NCBI GenBank assembly: GCA_003990955.1
Contig: BIFV01000005.1
Location: 186,001 to 250,000, forward strand
From: Sporomusaceae bacterium FL31
Lineage (GTDB): Bacteria > Bacillota > Negativicutes > DSM-1736 > Dendrosporobacteraceae
DNA: 64,000 nucleotides
Reading direction: 5' to 3'
Made by a program: the position numbers and the translations under genes. The notes under the pieces were generated by a model. The model was not told the DNA's origin, ran no database searches, and worked only from the letters and a program-made list of their open reading frames with translations. This document shows positions 1-8,587 of the stretch, piece by piece (position 1 is the stretch's first letter; each line of letters opens with the position of its first letter).

Positions 1-913
1 TTAATAATTTACGCACCGGCATAATCCCACTTGTCAAATTCATGTTGGAGTCAGGGCAATGCACTGCCACGACTTGATTTTCTTTCATACTTTGGATAGC
101 CGCATCGCTAAGATGTACGCAGTGTGCCATTAAGGTCGGAGTCTGACCAAATAAATTGTAATGAAGATACACGCGGTGATACTCCATGAGCTCGGGAAAT
201 AACTCTTTGACCCACTCGATTTCACTTGGATTTTCCGATAAATGTGACTGAACTGGCAGTTGATAAGCCCTCGCTAAATTACCTAGTCCTTTTAATAAAT
301 CCCGGGTACTGGTAGGTGCAAAGCGGGGAGTGATAATTGGCTTAACCAGAGCGTTACCTACCCATTCCTTAATTAATTCTTCTGTCGCTTCTAATGAAGC
401 CTGAGTATCTTCTTTCATAAACGCAGGGCAATTGTTATCCATATTGACCTTGCCCACATAAGCACCAATGCCTTTTCGGGCAAGGATATCAAAAAGAATC
501 CGGCTGCTGTCTTGATGGACAGTAGCAAACACGACCACACGCGTTGTTCCCTGAGCGATAAGCTCATCAGCAAATGCCTCGTAAACCAACGCCGCATAGC
601 TTGGGTCACTGAATTTATTCTCTTCCTGAAAAGTATATTCATTCAGCCATTCTAGCAATTTATAATCAAGGCCCAACCCTCGCTGGTTAAATTGAGCAGC
701 ATGAGTATGCAGGTCTACAAATCCTGGAATGATGAGTTTCGTTCCATAATCATGAATTGCAATCCCTTGATACTTCTCAGGTATAACTGTACAGATTTCA
801 CTGATTACACCGTTGCAAGCAATCAAATAGCTATCCTGGTGGATTTCAAAATTTTCAGCATCAGGAGTAAAAATAATATTACCTTTTAAAATCAAAATCC
901 GATCGCTTTCCAT
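1..913 (-). CDS. guaD: Guanine deaminase (amidohydrolase family), C-terminus cut by window edge
   Basis: About 304 codons are visible and the C-terminal third lies left of the window. The product should convert guanine to xanthine and ammonia in purine salvage. An N-terminal composite beta-sandwich is followed by the metal-binding strand PGFVDLHTHAAQFNQRG (His69 and His71), the form seen in guanine deaminases rather than in cytosine or adenosine deaminases. A later SHLSENPSEI stretch supplies another metal histidine, and the SNMNLTSGIMPVRK stretch near the cut is also typical of the family. The ATG at 913 follows GGTGGGG at a good distance. No partner gene is visible upstream, where about 140 bases show only AT-rich sequence. 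Other amidohydrolases of the ATZ/TRZ group are the main alternative. Confidence 0.85.
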   Translation of the reverse strand, partial: MESDRILILKGNIIFTPDAENFEIHQDSYLIACNGVISEICTVIPEKYQGIAIHDYGTKLIIPGFVDLHTHAAQFNQRGLGLDYKLLEWLNEYTFQEENKFSDPSYAALVYEAFADELIAQGTTRVVVFATVHQDSSRILFDILARKGIGAYVGKVNMDNNCPAFMKEDTQASLEATEELIKEWVGNALVKPIITPRFAPTSTRDLLKGLGNLARAYQLPVQSHLSENPSEIEWVKELFPELMEYHRVYLHYNLFGQTPTLMAHCVHLSDAAIQSMKENQVVAVHCPDSNMNLTSGIMPVRKLL

Positions 914-1053
914 ACCCCACCATCCTTTGATGTTCAGCCTAATAGCTTTACACATTGTACATGTTTTCTACAAACAACAAAAATCCTTCACCGAAGAAAA
1001 CATTTCATCTAACTCCCTCTCAGTAACCATTGCCCATCTTTAAATAATATGAA

Positions 1054-1092
1054 TAGAACCTGCCAAATTCGCACGAAATTTAACAGGTTCTA
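1054..1092 (-). terminator. Hairpin terminator after the HlyD-like gene
   Basis: The arms TAGAACCTG (1054-1062) and CAGGTTCTA (1084-1092) lie directly after the stop codon at 1097. The arm plus loop start CCTGCCAAAT recurs in four other hairpins of this window (see the repeat-family finding). There is only a weak T-run, so termination strength is uncertain. Confidence 0.6.
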
Positions 1093-1096
1093 TAAA

Positions 1097-2197
1097 TTAT
1101 CTGATTACAATGGTCGATCCATTTTTTAACTCATCAACATTGCTTGTAATAACCATGGTGTCTTGCGCCATCGGAGAAGTAATTTCTGTAAATTCACCAA
1201 GAGCCTCACCAACTGTGATTTCTTGGCGTACAGCCTTGTCATGAACGGCGGCATAGATAAAACTTCGCCCTTGCTCATCATGAAATATGGAAACAGTAGG
1301 AAGTACAGCGACTGATGTCATTTGTCCGGTATCAATATGAACGCCTATCGACATACCAGGAGTTAATACCGCAGCTGGCTTATCCATAAGCTTTATATGA
1401 GCTAGAAAAGATGAAATTTGGTCTGCTTCCACTACAGGATCAATACTAGCAGTTTGCCCCGTCATCGTTTGCCCTGGCAGAGCGATGACTACCTCAGTAC
1501 CTAAGTGAACCAAATACAGATCAGCTTGTGCGAGTTGCACAACAACTTCTATATCTTGACCACCACCCAGAACCAACAGTTGCTGTCCGGCTTGCACGGT
1601 CGTGCCGGAACCTGCGGCAAGACCTGTCACAATACCATCGATGGGTGCTACGATAGTGGCAGTTCCTTGAAGCGTCGCGGACATTTTGCGACCATTGCCT
1701 AAGTTTGCCTCTGCTTCCTTGAGGCGAGCATTGGCATTTTCTAATTGCCGTCGCGAAACCGCTCCTTGTTCATATAAGGCTTGATAACGATTAAAGTCTT
1801 TAAGTGCATTTTCATACTGATTTTGTATTTGTGCAGAAACTCCGCTTGCAGGAGTGTTTACACTTGGCCCCTCACCAGCAGAGGCCTCAAGCTTAACTAG
1901 CGGCTGGCCAGCCTTAACCGCTTGGCCCTCTATTACATAAATTTCGCTCAGGCTGCCAGAATACTCGGTATTAACTGGAATATTGCTTGATTTTGCTGTT
2001 GAACCGGTTCGGAGCAACCTAATCGGCTTATTCGCACTGCCGAGTGATACGACAGTAACCTGAGCAGGAGCTTCCGGAATAAAGTACTGATTCCAATATG
2101 AATCGGGTAATAAATGATAGCCTATCGCTAGTACCATTATAACTAACAGCATAGTCGGTACAATGTACTGCCGATATTTTTGAATTAAATTCTTCAC
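1097..2197 (-). CDS. HlyD/RND-type periplasmic adaptor (membrane fusion protein), orphan
   Basis: A 366-residue adaptor that would link an inner-membrane exporter to the outer membrane or cell surface. One membrane segment (about residues 12-30) is followed by a barrel-sandwich (lipoyl-like) half, a short helical hairpin (about 125-175, NQYENALKDFNRYQALYEQ then ANARLKEAEANL), the second lipoyl half (APIDGIVTGLAAGSGTTVQA) and beta-barrel domains. I prefer the GTG at 2197, eight bases after GGAG; an earlier in-frame GTG at 2206 overlaps that ribosome site. No ABC or RND transporter gene is adjacent, so its partner is unknown. It is divergent from the M23 peptidase gene. Confidence 0.8.
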   Translation of the reverse strand: MKNLIQKYRQYIVPTMLLVIMVLAIGYHLLPDSYWNQYFIPEAPAQVTVVSLGSANKPIRLLRTGSTAKSSNIPVNTEYSGSLSEIYVIEGQAVKAGQPLVKLEASAGEGPSVNTPASGVSAQIQNQYENALKDFNRYQALYEQGAVSRRQLENANARLKEAEANLGNGRKMSATLQGTATIVAPIDGIVTGLAAGSGTTVQAGQQLLVLGGGQDIEVVVQLAQADLYLVHLGTEVVIALPGQTMTGQTASIDPVVEADQISSFLAHIKLMDKPAAVLTPGMSIGVHIDTGQMTSVAVLPTVSIFHDEQGRSFIYAAVHDKAVRQEITVGEALGEFTEITSPMAQDTMVITSNVDELKNGSTIVIR

Positions 2198-2419
2198 TGA
2201 TGTCACTCCAATAGCTAGTGCTTAGCAGTACTATGTTCTCACTTTTAGCTTTTGCCGTCAAGTCTTAGGACCGAGCAGAAATAAGTCAAAATTAAAGGCC
2301 ACACAACCCATTGAAAATCAGGTATAATGTAAGTTAGTCGCCAAGGTGTCCCAACATGAATCAAAATCCAATCTGGGCTGCAACGTTGTGGCCTCTTGTT
2401 TTTCAGGAGGAAATATATA

Positions 2420-3052
2420 ATGCTTATTTTAAACAAAGCATACAAGCTAATCCAAAAGGGCATTAATCTAAAGCTTTTTTCAATAAAATCCATTATCATG
2501 TTATTATGCTTAGTTGGCATATTTCCTATTGGTATTTTGGCAAAAGTTCATCATCCTGTTGAGTCAAACGGTAACACTAGCATCGATTCGGCACTTTTCC
2601 AGCAACAAGCCGGCCTGGCTCACTCCACCAATGCCGCGGTGCAATCTGACAAGTTAGCGGCTACGCCATCTATCTGGCCAACCAGTGGTTCAATCAGCTC
2701 TGGTTTTGGTTGGCGCAATGCACCCATGGAAGGAGCAAGTGAAACCCATCAAGGAATTGATATTGCCAGCAACACCGGTACGCCAGTTGTCGCAACTGCT
2801 GATGGCAAGGTTGTAAAAAGCGGCTGGTCAGAAGGCTATGGCAATATTGTGCAAATCGATCACGGTAATGGACTAGAAACTATTTATGGACATAATTCAC
2901 AAATAGTCGCAACCATCGGTCAAAACGTAAAAAAAGGCCAGCTCATTGCTTATGTCGGCAGTACAGGGGTCAGTACCGGACCGCATCTGCATTATGAAAT
3001 TCGAGTAAATCATAGTGCTGTAGATCCTATGAAATTTCTGGTTCGCTATTGA
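2420..3052 (+). CDS. M23 family murein endopeptidase, membrane-anchored or secreted
   Basis: A 210-residue envelope peptidase predicted to cut peptidoglycan cross-links or bind them. An N-terminal hydrophobic segment (about residues 20-45) acts as signal or anchor, followed by a low-complexity linker and the LytM domain. The zinc ligands are visible in HQGIDIA (His and Asp) and GPHLHYEIR (HxH). Other landmarks are SSGFGWRNAPM and the GYGNIVQIDHGNGLETIYGH core. The start at 2420 follows AGGAGG; a longer frame from 2396 contains the ribosome site itself. A strong terminator follows at 3098, so the gene is a single transcription unit. A -10-like TATAAT lies at 2323-2328. It could be a degenerate regulator such as EnvC, but all metal ligands are present. 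Confidence 0.88.
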   Translation: MLILNKAYKLIQKGINLKLFSIKSIIMLLCLVGIFPIGILAKVHHPVESNGNTSIDSALFQQQAGLAHSTNAAVQSDKLAATPSIWPTSGSISSGFGWRNAPMEGASETHQGIDIASNTGTPVVATADGKVVKSGWSEGYGNIVQIDHGNGLETIYGHNSQIVATIGQNVKKGQLIAYVGSTGVSTGPHLHYEIRVNHSAVDPMKFLVRY

Positions 3053-3097
3053 TTGAATCGCGAACTATTCATCGATACTTTGCGCTGTATGATTTAT

Positions 3098-3138
3098 AAA
3101 AAAGGTCTGAGCCTAATAAGAGGGCTCAGACCTTTTTT
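3098..3138 (+). terminator. Strong intrinsic terminator
   Basis: Arms AAAAAAGGTCTGAGCC (3098-3113) and GGCTCAGACCTTTTTT (3123-3138) form a perfect 16-bp hairpin ending in T6. It lies 46 bases after the M23 stop codon and works in both orientations. Confidence 0.92.
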
Positions 3139-3313
3139 GAGTTCAGTAATGATAATACAACAAACGATCGCGAAAACTAACCCGGAGCATGTTCCATATC
3201 CTGATAATTCAACAAACCACGCTTTTCCTGACTAGTTACTAAGGCTGTATGAATAGTTCATTTTTGTGTGGAGAAACTAGACTAAACCTTTAAGCTACTG
3301 GGGGGAAGCTGTC

Positions 3314-4315
3314 TTGAAACATCATATCGATTTAACTTCGCCGGAGATAGCCGCACTGTGGAAGAACTATTTGCAAAGTACTGCTGTCCTTTGTTTTCTC
3401 CGTCATTCTAATCAATACATACAAGATGAAGAAATAAAACCATTGCTAAACGAGCAAATACAAGCACTTACTGATAATATCGGAAAGACCGCTAAAATTT
3501 TCACTGACGAAAATTTTCCTATTCCTCAAGGTTTCTCTGACGTCGATGTTAATCTAGATGCCCCGCCGCTATATACAGATTTATATGCATTAAGCTTCGT
3601 CTATCGTTATAACCAAATGGGATTAGCAGATTATGCTGCCACACTGACAAAAGTAGCCAGACAAGACATCGTTACTTTTTTTCATCAAATTTTAGAGTCA
3701 ACAACCCAGATTTATTTGAAAGCACTTGATATGATGCTCTCAAAGGGAATTTACGATAGACCGCCAAAAATCAGCTATCCTGTTCAAGCAGAATTCATTA
3801 AAAAGCAAGATTCATTTATAGATGCTTTGCTTGGCAATACCAGACCGCTTAATGTATTTGAATTAGGTGAGGTCTTTTCTACTATAGAGCGAAACTATAT
3901 TGGGTTGCTGCTGCTCCTAGGCTTTATACAAGTAGTAAAAGACAAAGAAATCAAGAAGTATCTCGTGAAAGGTAAAAAACTAGCCGAACAACAGATTGAG
4001 ACCTTCAATAAAATCCTAAAAGATGAAGAAGAAATTGGCAACATACCGGTATCAATGGAGGTAACCAGCTCTATAATCTCACCATACTCAGATCGCCTCA
4101 TGATGTTTCTAATCGCTACCACAGCAGCAACTGGATTTTATTTAGTCACCTATTCTTTATCTGTCTCGATGAGAAAAGATTTGGTTACCAAGTTTGCCTT
4201 GTTTGTGCCAAAAATTATGCTGTATGGCAACAAAGGAATAACAATCATGATTCAGCGGGGCTGGATGGAGCAGCCGCCCCAGGCTGTAGATAGAAAGGCT
4301 TTATGCCAAGTATAA
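3314..4315 (+). CDS. DUF3231 family protein
   Basis: A 333-residue, mostly helical protein with no signal peptide. The opening LTSPEIAALWKNYLQSTA and the QSTAVLCFLRHSNQYIQDEEI stretch are typical of DUF3231, a family of spore-forming Bacillota whose function is not established. The protein appears to hold two related helical halves: the first around residues 5-165, the second opening near LTSPEI-like ALLGNTRPLNVFELGEVFS (about 175) and ending with a hydrophobic pair near 255-285. Translation seems to begin at TTG 3314, preceded by GGGGGGAAG. It is a single gene converging on the ArsC-like gene with only 14 bases between stop codons. A role in the spore is guilt by family distribution only. 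Confidence 0.7.
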   Translation: MKHHIDLTSPEIAALWKNYLQSTAVLCFLRHSNQYIQDEEIKPLLNEQIQALTDNIGKTAKIFTDENFPIPQGFSDVDVNLDAPPLYTDLYALSFVYRYNQMGLADYAATLTKVARQDIVTFFHQILESTTQIYLKALDMMLSKGIYDRPPKISYPVQAEFIKKQDSFIDALLGNTRPLNVFELGEVFSTIERNYIGLLLLLGFIQVVKDKEIKKYLVKGKKLAEQQIETFNKILKDEEEIGNIPVSMEVTSSIISPYSDRLMMFLIATTAATGFYLVTYSLSVSMRKDLVTKFALFVPKIMLYGNKGITIMIQRGWMEQPPQAVDRKALCQV

Positions 4316-4329
4316 TAGTCAATTTTCAA

Positions 4330-4701
4330 CTAATTACTCATTGTTAGGGTCTCCCACTCCGCTTCCTTAAACCCTACCAAAACTTTTTTATCGGTAATGA
4401 CAAGCGGGCGTTTGACAAGCATCCCATCTGTTGCGAGCAGCGCCATCTGCTCGGTCTCAGACATCACGGACAACTTGTCTTTTAACGCTAAGGACTTGTA
4501 TAACATCCCGCTTGTATTAAAAAACTTACGCAGCGGAACCTGGCTTTTTCCTCGCCACTCATCCAACTCTGCTGCCGTTGGATTTTGTTCTTTGATATTG
4601 CGCAATTCATAGGCAATCCCATGATGTTCAAGCCACTTTTGTGCTTTTTGGCAAGTCGTGCATTTGGGGTAACAAATAAAAAGAAGCTTTTCTTTCATCA
4701 T
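4330..4701 (-). CDS. ArsC/Spx-family thioredoxin-fold protein
   Basis: A 123-residue thioredoxin-fold protein. The N-terminus LLFICYPKCTTCQKAQKW carries a CxxC pair (Cys14, Cys17) with a further Cys10, where arsenate reductase ArsC has a single catalytic cysteine and Spx has CxxC. The cis-proline region (LVKRPLVITDKKVLVGF) and the FNTSGMLYKS helix match the YffB/ArsC/Spx superfamily. It lacks the C-terminal extension and known RNA-polymerase contacts that would define Spx, so I leave it as a reductase-like protein. GGAG lies before the double ATG at 4701/4698. It is near, but not coupled to, the radical SAM gene upstream. Confidence 0.75.
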   Translation of the reverse strand: MMKEKLLFICYPKCTTCQKAQKWLEHHGIAYELRNIKEQNPTAAELDEWRGKSQVPLRKFFNTSGMLYKSLALKDKLSVMSETEQMALLATDGMLVKRPLVITDKKVLVGFKEAEWETLTMSN

Positions 4702-4730
4702 CTTTACTCTCCACCTTTAAATTAAAAATA

Positions 4731-5609
4731 CTATTTGCTAAACCTTTTTCTATACCCACACTTTCGGCAAAGTTCTTCTACGACCTGCTGATTGCAAAAG
4801 CCCATTCTTATCGCTTCTGCTCTTTTTCCACTGATAATATCCGAAAATTTGCTGTCATGAATATTTCCTAAACTTATCATCCCATCTCCATCAAGACAAC
4901 AAGGTACCACTGTACCATCCACTAAAATTGCTACCTGATTTCGCAGCCCCCAGCACGATCCTTTATAGTCATCCTCTCGTTCCTTTAAATCAGGCCATTT
5001 AAATTCATGATCTTGCTGTAAAAAGATTCGATCCCCTAGTTTAAAAGATTTTGCCTCAGATAAATTACTCTGTATTTTATCTCGCAGTTCAAACGTCTCT
5101 TCAATCTTATGAATGATTGCTAAATTTCTTATTCTTTGATCCTCGGTACTTAATGCCTCATCCAAATTCCATAGCCTTAAAGCAATAATAATCGTTGATT
5201 CCAAAATTGCCCTAGTAGAAAAGCGAAGAATACTGTCAATATACTCGTCTTTAGAGATTGTATTTTGATTCCCATCAAAGCTATGGAGTGAAAAGTTGAT
5301 TTGCCTCACAGCTGGTTTCTGAATCAACAATTCTGCTGCTTGATTGATCAGAACTCCATTGGTTGTAATATTTACTTTAAAGCCCTTATCATAACTGATA
5401 TCAAGCATACAGCCTAAATGAGGATGTAATAATGGCTCTCCCTTTACATGCAAGTATAGATGATCGGTAAAAGGCTTGATCTGATCAAGGATTTGTTCAA
5501 ATGTCGCTACAGACATAAATTCAGCTTTTCGTCTAGTTTCAGGACAAAAATCACACTTTAAATTACATACATTTGTGATTTCTACATAAACTTTTTTATA
5601 TTTCTTCAT
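4731..5609 (-). CDS. Radical SAM/SPASM domain protein, substrate unknown
   Basis: A 292-residue iron-sulfur enzyme. The radical SAM motif VCNLKCDFC (Cys15, Cys19, Cys22) binds the SAM-cleaving [4Fe-4S] cluster. The C-terminal third is a SPASM-type region with cysteines in GSCWGL, VVPCCLDGDG, MGFCNQQ and LCRKCGYRKR, expected to bind an auxiliary cluster. A GEPLLHPHL stretch is the usual GGEP-like SAM-binding element. SPASM proteins often modify peptides or mature enzymes, but no precursor peptide or target gene is adjacent, so the substrate is open. The start at 5609 follows GGAG with an 11-base gap. The upstream region holds a repeat-family hairpin from the preceding yjdM gene. Confidence 0.82.
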   Translation of the reverse strand: MKKYKKVYVEITNVCNLKCDFCPETRRKAEFMSVATFEQILDQIKPFTDHLYLHVKGEPLLHPHLGCMLDISYDKGFKVNITTNGVLINQAAELLIQKPAVRQINFSLHSFDGNQNTISKDEYIDSILRFSTRAILESTIIIALRLWNLDEALSTEDQRIRNLAIIHKIEETFELRDKIQSNLSEAKSFKLGDRIFLQQDHEFKWPDLKEREDDYKGSCWGLRNQVAILVDGTVVPCCLDGDGMISLGNIHDSKFSDIISGKRAEAIRMGFCNQQVVEELCRKCGYRKRFSK

Positions 5610-5801
5610 AGGTTATAAGCTCCAATTCTTTATCAGGAAAATCATGAAGTACACACTTTCGCAAAAGCAATAATAACCATTATAATTCCTAATAACCCAC
5701 TATAAATATTCTGGATCATGATGCACATCACAAAGAAAAATGATGCAAAAGACTACCTATTCATTTAGTTGTAGCTTCAGTTACTTTTTACCTAGATATA
5801 G

Positions 5802-5842
5802 AAAACTCCTGCCAAATCCCAGGGGATCTGATAGGAGTTTTA
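5802..5842 (-). terminator. Hairpin terminator after yjdM (repeat family member)
   Basis: Arms AAAACTCCT (5802-5810) and AGGAGTTTT (5833-5841) lie about 35 bases after the yjdM stop. The arm and loop share CTCCTGCCAAAT and GATCTG with the hairpins at 36141 and 46512. Confidence 0.7.
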
Positions 5843-5876
5843 TTGTCATCAGTGATTTGAATGAAAAATAGGGCAT

Positions 5877-6218
5877 CTATGCCTTTTTGACAAATTCAGA
5901 TTTTAATTTCATGGCTCCAAACCCATCAATCTGACAATCAATATCATGATCGCCATCAATTAGGCGAATATTTTTTACCTTTGTCCCAATTTTTACGACC
6001 GATGAACTTCCTTTTACTTTTAAATCCTTGATTACAGTGACGGAGTCACCATCATTTAAGACATTTCCGTTTGCGTCTCTAACTACCTTTCTATCTTCAC
6101 TATCAGTTTCTAACTTGACAGTCCACTCATGAGCACATTCCGGACAGACGAGCATCGCTCCATCTTCATAAGTATATTCTGAATTGCATTTTGGGCAATT
6201 GGGTAAATCAGACATCAT
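5877..6218 (-). CDS. yjdM: YjdM/PhnA family zinc-ribbon protein
   Basis: A 113-residue protein matching the YjdM (formerly PhnA) family over its full length. An N-terminal zinc ribbon ([21 protein letters not shown], cysteine pairs about 15 residues apart) precedes the conserved SH3-like core with [19 protein letters not shown] and [18 protein letters not shown]. Despite the old name there is no good evidence for a role in phosphonate use, and no phn genes are nearby. Start 6218 lies six bases after GGAG; the next codon is also ATG. It is a single-gene unit ended by the hairpin at 5802. Confidence 0.9.
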   Translation of the reverse strand: MMSDLPNCPKCNSEYTYEDGAMLVCPECAHEWTVKLETDSEDRKVVRDANGNVLNDGDSVTVIKDLKVKGSSSVVKIGTKVKNIRLIDGDHDIDCQIDGFGAMKLKSEFVKKA

Positions 6219-6378
6219 TTATTTCTCCATTCGTTAATTTTTGAAAAACCAGTTAGGGTTTTTATTATGCTAATATACTATCATAGTTTTCTCACACTTG
6301 ACAAATAAACACCTGAATGTCTGTCAAAAAATTAGCCGGCCTGCAGACTCACTAGCAGGATGTACTGCAATTCCACTA

Positions 6379-6420
6379 TAAAAAATAGCCGCAGCCCACA
6401 TGATTAAGGGCTGCGGCTAT
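6379..6420 (-). terminator. Intrinsic terminator
   Basis: The 13-bp arms at 6385-6397 and 6408-6420 (ATAGCCGCAGCCC and its complement) are followed on the minus strand by TTTTTTATAG. It begins three bases after the stop codon of the 6424 gene. Confidence 0.9.
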
Positions 6421-6423
6421 CAA

Positions 6424-6813
6424 CTATGCATTAAGTTGGATCTTCATTTCGTAATAATCTTCAAAATGATCCAGAATACCATTCAGCGCAGTTTCAACAT
6501 TCCCAAGAGTTACGGTCAAAGGGTTGTACCGATTACCTAAATGCAGATCAAATCCAAAAAATTGCCGATCCTCTGCAGTATAAGCTCTATTATTACCAAC
6601 GTTAATATTTGAGATTATTTTATTCGTAAATAATCTGCGAGCTATTTCCTGATATAATTCCATATCTGTATGAACCGGAGCTTGAGTTACAATTTCAACA
6701 GAAAATATTTTGAACGTTGCATCACACGAAGTACACATTTTCTTAACACTTCCCTCATTCATTTTATGGATCAACACAGGAACGAGTTCCGTGTTTTCGC
6801 CTTCTAAGCTCAT
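6424..6813 (-). CDS. Conserved-looking hypothetical protein with a CxxC pair
   Basis: I do not recognise this 129-residue protein. It is soluble, mixed alpha/beta, with CTSCDA near residue 30 and a C-terminal acidic helix (ALNGILDHFEDYYEMKI). A strong terminator directly after its stop codon argues that it is or was a real gene. The start is uncertain: an ATG at 6813 and a TTG at 6819 are in frame, but neither is preceded by a recognisable ribosome site, so the gene may be weakly expressed or may have lost its 5' end. Confidence 0.55.
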   Translation of the reverse strand: MSLEGENTELVPVLIHKMNEGSVKKMCTSCDATFKIFSVEIVTQAPVHTDMELYQEIARRLFTNKIISNINVGNNRAYTAEDRQFFGFDLHLGNRYNPLTVTLGNVETALNGILDHFEDYYEMKIQLNA

Positions 6814-6975
6814 TTGCAAATAGTGTTTTTATAGACCAGATTGAATTAATTCATAAAATCCTTTGCAATGACTGTTAACATTCTAACACTATCGATAATC
6901 ATTTTCAATACTTATTAAAATTCTACTTTCTAAATAGTTGCTTAGAACACTGATCACTCATTTGCCTTAATAATA

Positions 6976-7020
6976 TATCACTCCAAAAGACAACAAACGC
7001 TGTTATCCTTTGGAGTGATA
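6976..7020 (-). terminator. Hairpin terminator after the flavoprotein gene
   Basis: Arms TATCACTCCAAA (6976-6987) and TTTGGAGTGATA (7009-7020) are perfect over 12 bp and lie 58 bases after the stop at 7078. The T-run is weak (TATATTATT). Confidence 0.6.
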
Positions 7021-7077
7021 AAATCAGCACTAGCATTCAAATTCATGATAATCCATTTTATACAAAGTCAAACTGTC

Positions 7078-8403
7078 TCAGCATGGAAGCTTTATACTCT
7101 GAGGAAAGCTGAATATATTACAGGGATCATATACTTTTTTGACATCCTGCAGCCTTGATAGATTGCTCCCAAAATATGCTTGTTGATATTCCGGTGTTTG
7201 GCTATAAGGAAAGTTTACATACGATCCCCGCGTAATTGTATAAAGATAGTTAAAGCCAGCCCTGACCCATTCTTTATGGGCTTCTGCTTCATCTCTATTT
7301 TCCCACGATGATACGATTGCAATAATATAGTCAGCCTGCCTATAAGGGAAGGCAGTATCATCTGATTCGATATCGCGAACGGCACCGCCCAGCGAATATA
7401 CACGTATTGACGAAGTACGGATCGAAGGCGCTTGATCGATAATATCAAGAAGTCTTTCTAACTCATTTTGTGAAAACTCTCGCTGAGCAAATCTGCCCGC
7501 TGCCTGGAAGGATTCCTGCTTCGGATACATAGCCCCAATTGCTTTTACAGCCTCAATGAACGGGATATATTGAATAATTTCTAAGGTTAAGCCTGGTATA
7601 TTTAGTAGTGGCTGCAAAATCTGTCTTGCTTCTTCCGGATGACCATAAAAAAATGCGTTTACCCACGCCCCAACCTTGTAGATTCCACCGAATAGACTTA
7701 ACCGACGATCTAAATGAGGCAGCATTTCTTGCCATACTTGTAGAAAGATATTTCTAGCCAGCGTATTATCATCCCACCTAAGCTGAATTAAGGTTATCTG
7801 ATCCACCTTTTTCAACTGGAATGTATAATCAGTTACAACACCAAAATTACCGCCGCCCGCTCCTTTTAATGCCCAAAACAATTCTGAATTACAATCATAG
7901 TTTGCAGTTAGCTGACTTCCTTCAAAATCGATCATAGTTGCCTCTAATAGACTGTCCGCGGTTAAGCCTAAATAGCGGGTGGATAATCCAATACCACCGC
8001 CTAAAACCAAACCCGATATTGCTACAGTGGGACATGTTCCACCAGGAAAAGTATAACCGTATTGATAAAGAAACTCATACAGGGCCAATAATCTCGTACC
8101 TGCCTGTACCTTTACAGTATCATTAAGCAGATTTAATTCTATTTTATTCATAGGGGATGTGTCTATGACCAGCTTGCACGTTCCATTTGAATATCCCTCA
8201 TAGTCGTGACCGCCAGATCGGACCCTCAGTTCTATTCCCTGTTCCCTTGACCAACGTATTGCATGAACTACATCACAGGTATCAAAACAATACACAATGA
8301 TCGCAGGATATTGGTTGATTGCCGTATTATATTCTTGCCTGGCCTGCTCATATTCGGGATTCCCATGTACTATGATTTTCCCAGATAATCCTTCGCATTT
8401 CAA
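7078..8403 (-). CDS. FAD-binding oxidoreductase of the BBE/PCMH type
   Basis: A 441-residue flavoprotein of the berberine-bridge-like family, which oxidises alcohols, sugars or alkaloid-like substrates with FAD. The PCMH FAD domain covers about residues 25-200: RSGGHDYEGYSNG carries the histidine that binds FAD covalently, and GGTCPTVAISGLVLGGGIG carries the cysteine that makes a second covalent link in bicovalent members. The C-terminal BBE element YDPCNIFSFPQ is present. No signal peptide is seen, so it should be cytoplasmic. TTG at 8403 fits the AGGTGA ribosome site best; a GTG at 8412 overlaps it. No pathway partner is adjacent, so the substrate is unknown. Confidence 0.85.
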   Translation of the reverse strand: MKCEGLSGKIIVHGNPEYEQARQEYNTAINQYPAIIVYCFDTCDVVHAIRWSREQGIELRVRSGGHDYEGYSNGTCKLVIDTSPMNKIELNLLNDTVKVQAGTRLLALYEFLYQYGYTFPGGTCPTVAISGLVLGGGIGLSTRYLGLTADSLLEATMIDFEGSQLTANYDCNSELFWALKGAGGGNFGVVTDYTFQLKKVDQITLIQLRWDDNTLARNIFLQVWQEMLPHLDRRLSLFGGIYKVGAWVNAFFYGHPEEARQILQPLLNIPGLTLEIIQYIPFIEAVKAIGAMYPKQESFQAAGRFAQREFSQNELERLLDIIDQAPSIRTSSIRVYSLGGAVRDIESDDTAFPYRQADYIIAIVSSWENRDEAEAHKEWVRAGFNYLYTITRGSYVNFPYSQTPEYQQAYFGSNLSRLQDVKKVYDPCNIFSFPQSIKLPC

Positions 8404-8489
8404 ACAATTCACCTACCTGATGGTTTTATTGTATAATATGTTAACTAGTTACTTGTTGTTACAGATCACCCACAATCAATCGCCATCAT

Positions 8490-8528
8490 GCCAAAAGCCA
8501 ACAACCGCAACGGTTGTTGGCTTTTGGC
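8490..8528 (-). other. Perfect 18-bp inverted repeat downstream of the adhesin gene
   Basis: The arms at 8490-8507 and 8511-8528 (first arm GCCAAAAGCCAACAACCG) are perfect with a 3-base loop, 60 bases after the adhesin stop codon. No T-run follows on either strand, so it may be a transcript-stabilising or processing hairpin rather than an intrinsic terminator. Confidence 0.6.
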
Positions 8529-8587
8529 TCCAATCTTTAATATCAGTAAAGCAGAAGTTCATACGCTCTATTCTTCATCTTGAATCC

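Noticed and set aside
2245..2520. 91-codon minus-strand frame over the M23 start region
   Set aside because: Overlaps the M23 ribosome site and start on the other strand and has no recognisable site of its own.
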